Positions 54,611 through 64,000 of a stretch of DNA of 64,000 nt are shown here, piece by piece (position 1 is the first letter of the stretch; each line of letters begins with the position of its first letter). The position numbers and the translations under genes are program-made. Below the pieces are notes generated by a model. That model worked only from the letters and a program-made list of their open reading frames with translations. It did not search any database and was not told the DNA's origin. This DNA is from Neisseriaceae bacterium TC5R-5 (GTDB lineage: Bacteria; Pseudomonadota; Gammaproteobacteria; Burkholderiales; Chromobacteriaceae). Where the stretch lies: assembly GCA_020830965.2 (NCBI GenBank), contig JACCFC020000002.1, positions 124,001-188,000 on the forward strand, in the 5' to 3' direction.

Positions 54611-56320
54611 ATGCGTGCATCGCAGTTTTTTATCTCTACTTTAAAAGAAGCCCCCGCAGACGCCGACATCGCCAGTCAAAAACTGATGATGCGAGCCGGT
54701 TTTATCCGCAAGGTGGCGGCCGGTATTTATTCCTGGATGCCGATGGGCCTGCGTAGTGTGCGCAAGGTAGAGGCCATTGTGCGTGAGGAGATGAATCGTG
54801 CCGGCGCCATTGAGGCCAGCCTACCCGTAGTGCAGCCCGGAGCCTTATGGCAGGAAACTGGCCGTTGGGAAACGATGGGAGAGGAGTTACTACGTTTTCA
54901 GGATAGGCATGCACGTGACTTTGTGTTGCAACCCACCGCCGAAGAAGTTGTTACGGATATCGCCCGCAATGAGTTGCGCAGCTATCGTGCGCTACCGAAG
55001 AATTTTTATCAGATCCAAACCAAGTTTCGTGACGAACGTCGCCCGCGTTTTGGGGTGATGCGTGGCCGTGAATTCATCATGAAAGATGCTTATTCATTCG
55101 ATCGCAACCCGGAAGCAGCCAGTATTAGTTATGACAAAATGTACCAGGCGTACTGCCGTATATTTGACCGCTTAGGCCTCACTTATCGCGCAGTAGCGGC
55201 AGATACCGGGGCGATTGGGGGCGATTTATCGCATGAATTTCAGGTCATTGCCGATACCGGCGAAGATGCTATCGTTTACTGCCCGGATTCAGACTATGCC
55301 GCCAATATCGAATTGGCTGAAGCCGTGGCCCCGGCCGGGGAGCGCCCTGCTGCGGCTGCCGCCATGAGCAAAGTACACACGCCTAAAATCAAAACCATCG
55401 CCGAGTTGGTAGACTTTTTGAAGGTAGACATCCAACAAACGGTCAAAGCCATTGTGGTGGAGGCAGACGATGATACCCCGGTGTTGTTGCTGGTGCGTGG
55501 CGATCATGAGCTTAATGAAGTCAAGGCAGGCAAAATCGCTGGCATTAAAAGCCCGCTGACTTTTGCTGCTCCGGCCGCAATCAAAGCGGTGTTTGCTGCG
55601 AATCCCGGCTCTTTGGGGCCAGTCGGCTTTAAAGGGCGGATGATTGCTGATCGTACCGTGGCCAAGATGGCCGACATGATTGTCGGCGCTAATGAAGATG
55701 ATCAACATTACACCGGCGTGAATTTTGGCCGTGATTGCGCTGAGCCAGAGGTGATGGATCTGCGCAATGTGCAGGCAGGCGACCCCAGCCCTGACGGTAA
55801 AGGACTACTGGCGATTCAGCGCGGCATTGAAGTGGGCCATGTCTTTTATCTCGGTACCAAATATTCTGTGGCAATGAATGCGACGTTTCTGGACGAAGAT
55901 GGCAAGCCTAAGCCATTCGAAATGGGCTGTTACGGTATCGGTATTACCCGCATCCTGGGGGCAGCCATTGAGCAGAATTTCGATGAGCGCGGCATGATCT
56001 GGCCGGATACCATCGCGCCATTCACCTTGGTGATTTGCCCTGTGGGCTATGATCGTTCCGCCGAGGTAAAAACAGTTGCAGACCAGCTGTATCAACAATT
56101 GCAGGCTAAAGGCGTCGATGTGATTCTGGATGACCGCGGCGAGCGTCCCGGTGCCATGTTTGCAGATTGGGAGCTGATTGGCGCGCCACACCGCCTCACC
56201 ATAGGGGATCGAGGTCTCAAAGAAGGTAAGGTTGAATATCAACATCGCCGTGATAGTGCCGCCAGTGCGCTGAGTGTCGATGATTTGCTGCAACAAATAC
56301 TGACTAAACTGGGCTTATGA
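54611..56320 (+). CDS. proS: Prolyl-tRNA synthetase (bacterial type)
   Basis: A 569-residue class II synthetase. Motif 2 appears as [31 protein letters not shown] in outline and motif 3 as [20 protein letters not shown]. The editing insertion (INS domain) lies in the middle (about 225-390), as in E. coli ProRS. An anticodon-binding domain ends the protein. ATG 54611 has an AGGA site. Its stop overlaps the next start by four bases. Confidence 0.97.
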   Translation: MRASQFFISTLKEAPADADIASQKLMMRAGFIRKVAAGIYSWMPMGLRSVRKVEAIVREEMNRAGAIEASLPVVQPGALWQETGRWETMGEELLRFQDRHARDFVLQPTAEEVVTDIARNELRSYRALPKNFYQIQTKFRDERRPRFGVMRGREFIMKDAYSFDRNPEAASISYDKMYQAYCRIFDRLGLTYRAVAADTGAIGGDLSHEFQVIADTGEDAIVYCPDSDYAANIELAEAVAPAGERPAAAAAMSKVHTPKIKTIAELVDFLKVDIQQTVKAIVVEADDDTPVLLLVRGDHELNEVKAGKIAGIKSPLTFAAPAAIKAVFAANPGSLGPVGFKGRMIADRTVAKMADMIVGANEDDQHYTGVNFGRDCAEPEVMDLRNVQAGDPSPDGKGLLAIQRGIEVGHVFYLGTKYSVAMNATFLDEDGKPKPFEMGCYGIGITRILGAAIEQNFDERGMIWPDTIAPFTLVICPVGYDRSAEVKTVADQLYQQLQAKGVDVILDDRGERPGAMFADWELIGAPHRLTIGDRGLKEGKVEYQHRRDSAASALSVDDLLQQILTKLGL

Positions 56321-56931
56321 AGCTAATCCCTTGTCTGGTACTGCTGGCAATGTTTACGACATTGCCAGCCCAGGCTGGTGCGCAGAAAGAAGAAGAGCTC
56401 GCCGCCAATGTTGCCTCTACCATGCGTCGTTCTGTGTCGGATACGAACGCGCCGCGTCTGGTGTTTGACGATCCACGTGATGCGCAGGCATGGTTGCGGG
56501 AGATGTCCCAACGTCTGCAAACACGCATTCCTGACCAATGGGCGCGTGAGCGCCTGTTGACGGCTATTCAGTACGAAGCCAGTCGGGCTGGCTTGGATCC
56601 GCAATTGGTATTGGGCCTGATTCAAGTGGAAAGTGGTTTCAAAAAATACGCTATTTCCAATGCCGGTGCGCGAGGCTTGATGCAGGTGATGCCGTTTTGG
56701 GTACGGAATATCGGCGCACCGCAACACAATCTGTTTGATCTGACCACCAATTTGCGTTACGGCTGCACGATTCTGCGCCATTATCTGGATATTGAACGCG
56801 GCAATCTGTTTCGCGCATTAGGGCGCTATAACGGTAGCCTGGGTCGCGCAGAGTATCCTGATCTGGTGATTGCGGCTTGGAAAAAGCGCTGGCACTGGCA
56901 GCAAACAGCATTGAAAACTGCGGCAAATTGA
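56317..56931 (+). CDS. Lytic murein transglycosylase (SLT domain)
   Basis: A 204-residue exported enzyme. The signal peptide ends near PAQAGA. The SLT domain has [26 protein letters not shown] with the catalytic Glu105, then [13 protein letters not shown] and [11 protein letters not shown]. It cleaves peptidoglycan with formation of anhydromuramic ends. It overlaps proS by four bases (ATGA). The pairing of proS with an SLT gene is seen in other betaproteobacteria. Confidence 0.9.
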   Translation: MKLIPCLVLLAMFTTLPAQAGAQKEEELAANVASTMRRSVSDTNAPRLVFDDPRDAQAWLREMSQRLQTRIPDQWARERLLTAIQYEASRAGLDPQLVLGLIQVESGFKKYAISNAGARGLMQVMPFWVRNIGAPQHNLFDLTTNLRYGCTILRHYLDIERGNLFRALGRYNGSLGRAEYPDLVIAAWKKRWHWQQTALKTAAN

Positions 56932-56952
56932 GCGGCGGCATCATCCGCCCCC

Positions 56953-57444
56953 TCAATTTTCCTGCGCTTGTAGCATTTTCTTTAATAAGCCAGCTAAAGT
57001 GCTGCGCTCATCGTCATTAAGTCCCGCCAGCAGTTCTGCTTCTGTAGCTAGGTGTTGCGTAACGGCTTCCTCAATCAGCGTATAGCCTTTGTCTGTTAGG
57101 GTCACTACCACGCCACGCCGATCATTCGGGTCAATCGAACGTGTCACCAGATCCGCGTCTTCCAGCCGATTGATGCGATTGGTTAGTGCTCCGGATGAAA
57201 TCAGCACCATATTTTGTAGCATACCCGGTGACAACTGATAAGGCGGGCCTTTGCGTCGCAAGGCCGCCAACACATCGAATTCACCAATGTTTAACTGATA
57301 TTGCGCTAAGTTCTGCAGAAGACGACGGGTAATGAAATATTCCAGCCTAGCAATGCGCCCAACGACTTCGGTAGAACTTGTCTCCAGATCTGGACGGACT
57401 TCGTGCCATAACGCAATAATGCGATCAATTTGATCGAATGCCAT
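56953..57444 (-). CDS. MarR-family transcriptional regulator
   Basis: A 163-residue winged-helix regulator. The recognition region is LVLISSGALTNRINRLEDADLVTR in outline, and the wing holds DPNDRRGVVVTLT, both typical of MarR. It is divergent from guaD, and a perfect 15-base palindrome lies between them, suggesting control of guanine use. Members of this clan that sense purines or urate exist, but the ligand is not evident here. ATG 57444 is one of several possible starts. Confidence 0.9.
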   Translation of the reverse strand: MAFDQIDRIIALWHEVRPDLETSSTEVVGRIARLEYFITRRLLQNLAQYQLNIGEFDVLAALRRKGPPYQLSPGMLQNMVLISSGALTNRINRLEDADLVTRSIDPNDRRGVVVTLTDKGYTLIEEAVTQHLATEAELLAGLNDDERSTLAGLLKKMLQAQEN

Positions 57445-57500
57445 ATATATTTTGTGCTTCCAGTAGAAATCCAACATAGGGTTTAAAGCCACTTTTTGAC

Positions 57501-57515
57501 CAAGAATAGTTCTTG
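57501..57515. promoter_or_regulatory. Candidate MarR operator palindrome
   Basis: CAAGAA-TAG-TTCTTG is a perfect inverted repeat, extended by TGAC and GTCA arms on either side with a one-base offset. It lies in the 156-base gap between the marR and guaD starts. Confidence 0.6.
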
Positions 57516-57600
57516 TGTCAGATAGTGACTTTTAGGTGTTTTCCGAATTATTGCATAGCTCACCATTATTTTATTCTGGACAGACCTAAGGAGAAAGCAG

Positions 57601-58911
57601 ATGAAGCTGGCGATACGTGGTGATGTACTGACGTTCCAGGCCGATCCCTTTTTGTCCTCCTCCTCAGAGGCGCTATGGTTTCAGCGAGACATGCTGGTTC
57701 TGCTGGAAGAGGGTCATATTACCGCCATGCAGGCTGCAAGTGACTTACTACCGACCTTGAGCCCTGATATTGAAATACATCACTACCCTGGGCAGTTAAT
57801 TTTGCCTGGCTTCATTGATAGCCACGTACATTACCCACAAACTGAAATGATTGCCGCGCCGGGAAAGCAGCTAATTGACTGGTTACAGAACTATACCTTT
57901 GTCAGCGAGCAGGGCTTCGCCGATATCGAGCATGCACAAGAAGTGGCAGAACGGTTTATTACCGAACAGCTACGTCATGGCGTCACCTCCAGTTGTGTAT
58001 TTGGCACGGTACACCCGGCTTCGATAGAGGCACTGTTTAAGGTGGCGGCGCAATATGATTTACGTCTCATGGCTGGCAAGGTATGCATGGATAGGCATGC
58101 ACCAGCGGCATTGTTGGATACACCACGCCAAGCTTATGAGGATTCGCTGGCACTGATTCAACGTTGGCATGGTCGGGGGCGGGCGGAATACGTCATCACA
58201 CCCCGCTTTGCGCCTACCTCCAGCCCTGAGCAACTGGAAATGCTGGGCAGTCTGGCGCAGCAGTTCCCACAAGTTCTAATCCAGTCACATATCTCAGAAA
58301 ACCCAGCTGAAATCGCTTGGGCGCAGTCCTTGTTTCCTGACTGTCGTGACTATGCCAGTATCTATCATCGTTATGGCCTGCTAAGGCCACGTGCCATTTA
58401 TGGGCACGGCATTCATCTGAGCGAAGCAGAGCTGGAGTTGTTGTACGCTACTGGTACCAGTTTGGCACATTGCCCCAGTTCTAATTTTTTCCTAGGCTCG
58501 GGTTGCTTTGATATTCAGCGGGCGCGCAGGTGTGTCCACTCTGTCAAGGTGGGCCTAGGGACAGACTTAGGCGCCGGCACTAGCTTTTCCATGCTCCAGA
58601 CTATGGGCGAAGCCTATAAGGCAGCGCAGTTTCATGGCTACCCCTTAACGGCGCCGCAGGCATTTTATCTCGCAACTCGTGGAGCAGCTGAAGCCCTAGG
58701 TATTGCTGATAAAGTAGGTTCGGTGGCGGTGGGCATGGAGGCCGATTTGGCCATTATTAATATGCACTCTACGGCGCTGATTGATTTTCGCATGCGCTAT
58801 GCGCGAGATCTGAATGAGGCTTTATTTATCCAAATGATGCTGGCTGATGACAGGGCCATTAGTGCTACTTATGTGGCGGGTAAACGTTGTTACCACGCCA
58901 CAGCGGCTTAG
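57601..58911 (+). CDS. guaD: Guanine deaminase
   Basis: A 436-residue amidohydrolase converting guanine to xanthine and ammonia. Metal ligands are visible in FIDSHVHYPQTEM (about 75-87), IQSHISENPAEI, YGHGIHLSE and GLGTDLGAGTSFSM. CPSSNFFLGSG is a guanine deaminase hallmark. It is a single gene, AAGGAGA upstream of ATG 57601, divergent from marR. Copy B of the dispersed repeat begins at its stop. Confidence 0.95.
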   Translation: MKLAIRGDVLTFQADPFLSSSSEALWFQRDMLVLLEEGHITAMQAASDLLPTLSPDIEIHHYPGQLILPGFIDSHVHYPQTEMIAAPGKQLIDWLQNYTFVSEQGFADIEHAQEVAERFITEQLRHGVTSSCVFGTVHPASIEALFKVAAQYDLRLMAGKVCMDRHAPAALLDTPRQAYEDSLALIQRWHGRGRAEYVITPRFAPTSSPEQLEMLGSLAQQFPQVLIQSHISENPAEIAWAQSLFPDCRDYASIYHRYGLLRPRAIYGHGIHLSEAELELLYATGTSLAHCPSSNFFLGSGCFDIQRARRCVHSVKVGLGTDLGAGTSFSMLQTMGEAYKAAQFHGYPLTAPQAFYLATRGAAEALGIADKVGSVAVGMEADLAIINMHSTALIDFRMRYARDLNEALFIQMMLADDRAISATYVAGKRCYHATAA

Positions 58912-58914
58912 AGG

Positions 58915-59016
58915 CCCCTGATCCAGCATTGCACCTCCTTGCCGTACCACGTGTACTGTCTGCGTCGGCGCGCCTTGACTCAGGGGCTCTTCGAGACCTT
59001 ATTAGCGGCTCTTAGC
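58915..59016. repeat. Dispersed repeat, copy B
   Basis: CCCCTGATCCAGCATTGC (58915-58932), GACTCAGGGGCTCTTCG (58977-58993) and GCGGCTCTTAGC (59005-59016) match copy A at 4288-4350 in order and strand. The CCCCTGA/TCAGGGG ends can pair, so it may act as a terminator between the convergent genes. Its right end contains the stop codon of the RDD gene. Confidence 0.65.
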
Positions 59017-59569
59017 CTGTGGCGCTACGTGCCGATTTCGGTAATTGAATCTGGCGTGTTCCAGCTAACCTGTCATGTAAAAAGCAGCGTTCCTTGTCGT
59101 AGTATCGACTCAAAAAGGGTACCGCATACCAGCTTAAGGCAAAGATAATACTCTGCGGATTAGGGCCATACACTCTCAGCCAGCCCTGATAAGAGAGTAG
59201 CGGCAGTCCGACAAACAGTATCAGCGCCACGACGAAGCGCATGCTCGCTTGTTGCCAACTCACCGGCCCTCCATACTGATTGACCAAGCGCAAATGCCAG
59301 GTTTTCATGGCAGCGGTTTGCCCCCCATGCACCCAGCAATAAGTAAAGTAAGCAAATAAAGCGATGAGCTGGGCCAGGTTTTGTAAGGGAATAAAGAAAA
59401 CCATCGGGCCGACGAGGGCTTGCACTAGCGTCAAGAGCCCACTGACGGCGAGCAACATGGCGACTAACAGCAGTAATTCGTAAAACAAACTAGCGAAACA
59501 ACGGCCAAGCGCGGCAGGCTTAAGCACGGGAGGGTTGGTTAAATGGCTAGAAACAAATGGCTTGGGCAT
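59012..59569 (-). CDS. RDD-family membrane protein
   Basis: A 185-residue inner-membrane protein with three or four hydrophobic segments. The first contains LGRCFASLFYELLLLVAMLL, where the usual R-D pair of RDD proteins is R...E. The central GGQTAAMKTWHLRLVNQYGG is a clear RDD hallmark, as is the late KERCFLHDRLAGTRQI. The function of the family is mostly unknown; some members transport ions. It is convergent with guaD. Confidence 0.85.
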   Translation of the reverse strand: MPKPFVSSHLTNPPVLKPAALGRCFASLFYELLLLVAMLLAVSGLLTLVQALVGPMVFFIPLQNLAQLIALFAYFTYCWVHGGQTAAMKTWHLRLVNQYGGPVSWQQASMRFVVALILFVGLPLLSYQGWLRVYGPNPQSIIFALSWYAVPFLSRYYDKERCFLHDRLAGTRQIQLPKSARSATG

Positions 59570-59737
59570 AAAGAGAGTGTTCTGTAGCTAGTCGAATAAG
59601 GTAAAACGCCATCAAGCAATGAAGGCGCCTGCGTCAGTGCCGCACAAGATAGTAGCAGAGCTGTCTGCTCAGGGGCACTGTGGCGGCAAGCGAAACGGTC
59701 GTGAGGGTAAGGGTTTTTTGCACCTGCACAAAAGCAC

Positions 59738-59767
59738 TTGACCACTGTTTAAGCAATACGCTAAGGT
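59738..59767 (+). promoter_or_regulatory. ilvB: Candidate promoter of ilvB
   Basis: TTGACC (59738-59743) and TAAGGT (59762-59767) are 18 bases apart, about 50 bases before the ilvB start. The -10 is weak. Confidence 0.35.
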
Positions 59768-59816
59768 CGTCAGTCTATACGGGATGACACTAAATACACA
59801 GATTAAAGAGGCAATA

Positions 59817-61583
59817 ATGCAGATATCGGGCGCGGAGGCGGTAATCCGCTGCCTGCAGGAGGAAGAGGTCGAGTTTGTTTTCGGCTACCCCGGCGGCGCG
59901 GTATTGGAAATTTACGATGCAATTTTCCGGCAGGACAAATTTAAACATGTGCTGGTAAGGCATGAGCAGGCAGCCGTTCATGCTGCCGATGCCTATTCCC
60001 GTTCCAGCGATAAAATAGGTGTAGCTCTGGTCACCTCAGGCCCTGGTGCAACCAATGCCGTCACTGGCATTGCTACGGCTTACATGGACTCTATTCCACT
60101 GGTGGTTATTTCTGGCCAAGTAGCGTCACCAGCGATTGGGCAAGATGCATTCCAGGAAGTCGACATGATCGGCATCACACGGCCTTGTGTGAAGCATAAC
60201 TTCCTGATCAAGGATGTGAACGATATTCCGGCAATCATTAAAAAGGCTTTTTATATTGCCAAGTCCGGGCGTCCTGGCCCGGTGGTCGTGGATATTCCTA
60301 AAGATATTACTCAGCAGAGTATGGACTTTGAATATCCGCAAAGCGTCCATATTCGTTCTTATGTCCCTGCCACACGCGGTCATCCCGGGCAGATTAAAAA
60401 GGCCGTTAATCTGTTGCTGGAAGCCAAGCGCCCCTTTATCTATGTGGGTGGTGGGGCGGTGCTGGGCAATGCTGCGGCAGAGGTTAGCGAGCTGGTTAAG
60501 CTGCTGGGCCTACCTTGTACCAATACTTTGATGGGTTTGGGCGCTTACCCTGGCTCAGATTCGCAATTTGTTGGTATGTTGGGTATGCATGGTACTTATG
60601 AGGCCAATATGGCCATGCAGTACTGTGATGTTGTTGTGGCAATTGGTGCACGCTTCGATGACCGTGTAATCAGTTCGCCTGCTCATTTCCTCAGTCAGCC
60701 AAAGAAAATTATCCATATTGATGTGGATCCCTCTTCTATCTCCAAGCGAGTAAAGGCGGATATCCCCATTGTGGGTGACGTTAAGCATGTATTGAAAGAC
60801 ATGTTGGGTTTGCTGAAACAGTCTGACCAAAAGCAGGATTCACAGGCTTTAGCTGCATGGTGGAAGCAGATTGAAGAATGGCGCGGCTATAACTGTCTGT
60901 TATATACCCCATCTACTGAGCTAATCAAACCGCAGTTTGTTGTGGAAAAGCTTTACGAAATTACTGGTGGTCAAGCCATTATCACTTCAGATGTGGGACA
61001 GCATCAGATGTGGGCGGCTCAATATTACAAGTTCGATAACCCTAAACAGTGGGTCAATTCGGGCGGACTTGGCACAATGGGCTTCGGCTTGCCTGCAGCC
61101 ATGGGCGCTCAACTGGCCAATCCAGATGCAGTAGTCGCCTGTATTACCGGTGAAGGTTCCATTCAAATGAATATTCAGGAACTATCCACTTGTAAGCAGT
61201 ACCACACTCCGGTGAAAGTGGTGGCACTGAATAATCGTTATCTTGGCATGGTGCGTCAGTGGCAAGAGTTTTTCTACGGTACGCGTTATTCCGAGTCATA
61301 TATGGATGCCTTGCCCGACTTCGTCAAAATTGCCGAAGCATACGGTCATGTCGGTTTCAAGATAGAAAACCCGGCCGATGTAGAACCCGTACTCAAAGAA
61401 GCTTTCGGCCCTAGTTTGAAGGAACGGTTGGTGTTTCTGGATTTCCGTACTGATCAATCGGAAAACGTGTTCCCGATGATACAAAATGGCAAAGGGTTGG
61501 ATCAGATGGATTTACCGCCACATATGTGCGATCTGCAGATTCCGCCTTTTGAGAACAACCGTGACTACGGCAATTTATGTTGA
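59817..61583 (+). CDS. ilvB: Acetolactate synthase, large subunit
   Basis: A 588-residue thiamine-diphosphate enzyme, the first step of valine, leucine and isoleucine synthesis. The catalytic glutamate is in VRHEQAAVHAADAY (Glu50), FGYPGGAVLEIYDA is the family N-terminus, and the ThDP motif runs from ITGEGSIQMNIQEL to NN. ATG 59817 is chosen because AGAGG precedes it. It forms an operon with ilvH (9 bases on) and ilvC. Confidence 0.97.
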   Translation: MQISGAEAVIRCLQEEEVEFVFGYPGGAVLEIYDAIFRQDKFKHVLVRHEQAAVHAADAYSRSSDKIGVALVTSGPGATNAVTGIATAYMDSIPLVVISGQVASPAIGQDAFQEVDMIGITRPCVKHNFLIKDVNDIPAIIKKAFYIAKSGRPGPVVVDIPKDITQQSMDFEYPQSVHIRSYVPATRGHPGQIKKAVNLLLEAKRPFIYVGGGAVLGNAAAEVSELVKLLGLPCTNTLMGLGAYPGSDSQFVGMLGMHGTYEANMAMQYCDVVVAIGARFDDRVISSPAHFLSQPKKIIHIDVDPSSISKRVKADIPIVGDVKHVLKDMLGLLKQSDQKQDSQALAAWWKQIEEWRGYNCLLYTPSTELIKPQFVVEKLYEITGGQAIITSDVGQHQMWAAQYYKFDNPKQWVNSGGLGTMGFGLPAAMGAQLANPDAVVACITGEGSIQMNIQELSTCKQYHTPVKVVALNNRYLGMVRQWQEFFYGTRYSESYMDALPDFVKIAEAYGHVGFKIENPADVEPVLKEAFGPSLKERLVFLDFRTDQSENVFPMIQNGKGLDQMDLPPHMCDLQIPPFENNRDYGNLC

Positions 61584-61592
61584 GGTGACGGT

Positions 61593-62084
61593 ATGCGACA
61601 TATTCTTTCGATTCTTTTAGAAAATGAAGCGGGTGCTTTATCCCGCGTGGTGGGCCTGTTTTCGGCTCGTGCTTATAATATCGACTCGTTGACGGTTTCG
61701 ACGACAGAAGACCCCACGCTGTCCCGCATGACTATTGTTACCAGCGGTTCGGATGAGGTTATTGAGCAGATTACCAAACAGCTCAACAAGCTGATTGAAG
61801 TGGTCAAGGTGATTGACCTGAACGAGGCTGATCACATTGAACGTGAGTTGATGCTGATCAAGGTGCAAGCTACCGGTAAAGACAGAGATGAGTTTAAACG
61901 ACTGGCTGATATTTTCCGGGGCCGCATTATTGATGTGACGGAAAAAACCTATACCATTGAGCTAACCGGAACGGGTGAGAAGCTTGGAGCCTTTATTGGG
62001 GCTTTAGACCACTCAGTGATTTTGGAAACCGTTCGTACCGGCACATCCGGCATTAGCCGAGGTGAGCGGGTGTTGAAAATCTGA
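61593..62084 (+). CDS. ilvH: Acetolactate synthase, small regulatory subunit
   Basis: A 163-residue regulatory subunit with an N-terminal ACT domain (ILSILLENEAGALSRVVGLFSARAYNIDSL, in outline), which binds valine for feedback inhibition, and a C-terminal domain ending ISRGERVLKI. It binds IlvB and raises its activity. GAGGTGAC precedes ATG 61593. Confidence 0.97.
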   Translation: MRHILSILLENEAGALSRVVGLFSARAYNIDSLTVSTTEDPTLSRMTIVTSGSDEVIEQITKQLNKLIEVVKVIDLNEADHIERELMLIKVQATGKDRDEFKRLADIFRGRIIDVTEKTYTIELTGTGEKLGAFIGALDHSVILETVRTGTSGISRGERVLKI

Positions 62085-62162
62085 TGAATGGGAATGGATA
62101 AAAGCAGTGGTTAGTTGTGGCTGCTGCTTTTGATTAAACCCTTCCCCTCTTTCACATATTAA

Positions 62163-63188
<1,026 letters not shown>

Positions 63189-63210
63189 GATTATTAAGTC
63201 AGTAGTAAAA

Positions 63211-63236
63211 AAGCCGGGAATATTCCCGGCTTTTTA
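63211..63236. terminator. Terminator between ilvC and dgkA
   Basis: AAGCCGGGAATATTCCCGGCTT is an almost perfect stem followed by T; the mirrored A run lets it work for both convergent genes. Confidence 0.9.
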
Positions 63237-63249
63237 ATTCATACTCCAA

Positions 63250-63633
63250 TTATTTGCCTAGCAACACCATTGCCCACACCAAAACCAGATTGAGCAGGCA
63301 GACCAATTGTGCTGCGCTAGCCATGTCTTTGGCACGTTTCGCCAAAGGGTGCAGTTCTAAAGACGTATGATCTACCGCCGCTTCAATCGCCGAGTTAAAC
63401 AATTCAACAACAAGAATCGCCAACGTGCTAGCCACCAGCATGATGCGAGACAAGCTTGTGATATCAATAACAAAAGCGATGATGAGCAATACCAGCGCTA
63501 GTATCGACAAATCTCGAAAAGCGGCTTCATGGCACCAAGCTGCTTTCAGTCCTGCCAAGGAGTTGAGCGTGGCCCGATAAACTCGTTTAAGCTCAGTTTT
63601 ACTTTTGAGCGGGCTTTCTTGCGGTTTAGTCAT
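63250..63633 (-). CDS. dgkA: Diacylglycerol kinase
   Basis: A 127-residue trimeric membrane kinase with three helices. The strand LFNSAIEAAVDHTSLELHPLAKRAKDMASAAQLV in outline is the highly conserved family core with catalytic Glu and metal-binding residues. The N-terminal amphipathic segment contains LAGLKAAWCHEAAFRDL. It recycles diacylglycerol to phosphatidate. It follows gshB by 48 bases on the same strand. Confidence 0.95.
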   Translation of the reverse strand: MTKPQESPLKSKTELKRVYRATLNSLAGLKAAWCHEAAFRDLSILALVLLIIAFVIDITSLSRIMLVASTLAILVVELFNSAIEAAVDHTSLELHPLAKRAKDMASAAQLVCLLNLVLVWAMVLLGK

Positions 63634-63681
63634 GACAGCGCTAGCACCATGCCATTACTCCAGTCAATTTTATCGTCACGG

Positions 63682-63999
63682 TTACTGACAACGCTGCTCT
63701 AAAGCATCAAGATACAAACCGGCCACATTGATATTGGCTTGTTCCATAATTTCACGGAAACAGGTAGGACTGGTGACATTCACTTCAGTCAAATAGTTGC
63801 CGATGACGTCCAGTCCAGCCAGTAAGATGCCACGTCGTTTCAGCTCTGGACCGACGGCTTCGGCAATTTCCCGGTCGCGGGGCGAGAGAGGGCGTACTTC
63901 ACCATGCCCACCTGCGGCCAAGTTACCACGAGTTTCCCCTGCGGCCGGAATTCTGGCTAGGCACCAATCCACAGGTTTGCCGTCAATAACGAGGATGCG
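63682..63999 (-). CDS. gshB: Glutathione synthetase, C-terminal part (partial)
   Basis: The frame is open to the window edge, so the N-terminal two thirds lie outside. The visible 105 residues begin [17 protein letters not shown] and include [13 protein letters not shown], the ATP-grasp glycine-rich loop, and [10 protein letters not shown]. The segment [17 protein letters not shown] matches the metal-binding end of GshB, which joins gamma-glutamylcysteine and glycine. Confidence 0.96.
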   Translation of the reverse strand, partial: RILVIDGKPVDWCLARIPAAGETRGNLAAGGHGEVRPLSPRDREIAEAVGPELKRRGILLAGLDVIGNYLTEVNVTSPTCFREIMEQANINVAGLYLDALEQRCQ

Positions 64000-64000
64000 T

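Overview
The window is a stretch of bacterial chromosome, dense in housekeeping genes, with a base composition near 50% G+C. It most resembles a betaproteobacterium of the order Neisseriales (Chromobacteriaceae/Chitinibacteraceae-like). The best evidence is an OmpA-type porin with the RmpM-style N-terminus (NYGECW...VECGD), a cysI-DUF934-cysH cluster divergent from cysB, the holB-pilZ pair, and 6S RNA between zapA and the 5-formyl-THF cyclo-ligase gene. The placement is inferred from protein character only; no rRNA or species marker is present.

Layout. 1-2592: end of holB, then pilZ, a TatD nuclease and a PhnP-like metallo-hydrolase. 2593-10230: an accessory surface block with a phage-type tail-fibre/beta-helix gene split by a 10-base G tract (minus strand) and a four-gene chaperone-usher fimbrial operon (plus strand), bounded by tRNA-Thr. 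10269-14800: tRNA-Thr, a Lys/His-rich exported protein, aroE, a rhodanese, glnA and small genes. 14912-18774: vitamin B12 salvage (cobC-like gene, cobalamin riboswitch, btuB, btuF). 18796-23137: zapB-like gene, zapA, 6S RNA, 5-FCL, rfaE2, birA, coaX and a SPOR-domain gene. 23191-30568: htpG, then ispH-lspA-ileS-ribF on the minus strand. 30705-34521: RmpM-like ompA and sulfate assimilation genes, with cysB divergent at 34635. 35663-42950: SDR reductase, ABC-F, dapA-bamC, a repeat lipoprotein, roxA, slyD. 42971-46007: mgtE-prmC-PAP2. 46247-50898: a polyamine-type module (LysR, acetylpolyamine deacetylase-like, MHS transporter, divergent agmatinase-like gene). 50959-54299: an exported hypothetical protein, a structured non-coding element, an unknown gene, REP-like palindromes and kup. 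54611-59569: proS, a lytic transglycosylase, a MarR regulator divergent from guaD, an RDD membrane protein. 59817-64000: ilvB-ilvH-ilvC, dgkA and the end of gshB.

How the genes work together. Several sets are translationally coupled by 4-base overlaps (tatD/MBL, zapB-like/zapA, rfaE2/birA/coaX/SPOR, proS/SLT), and strong hairpin terminators separate most units. The least ordinary parts are the tail-fibre gene with its G10 tract beside the fimbrial operon, a second 10-base C tract in the SPOR gene, a two-copy dispersed repeat (about 4288-4350 and 58915-59016), a compact multi-hairpin element ahead of an unknown gene (51799-51958), and a 15-bp palindrome between marR and guaD. I did not find a clear undescribed defence or metabolic system. 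The phase-variable-looking tail-fibre gene and the structured element are the best leads.
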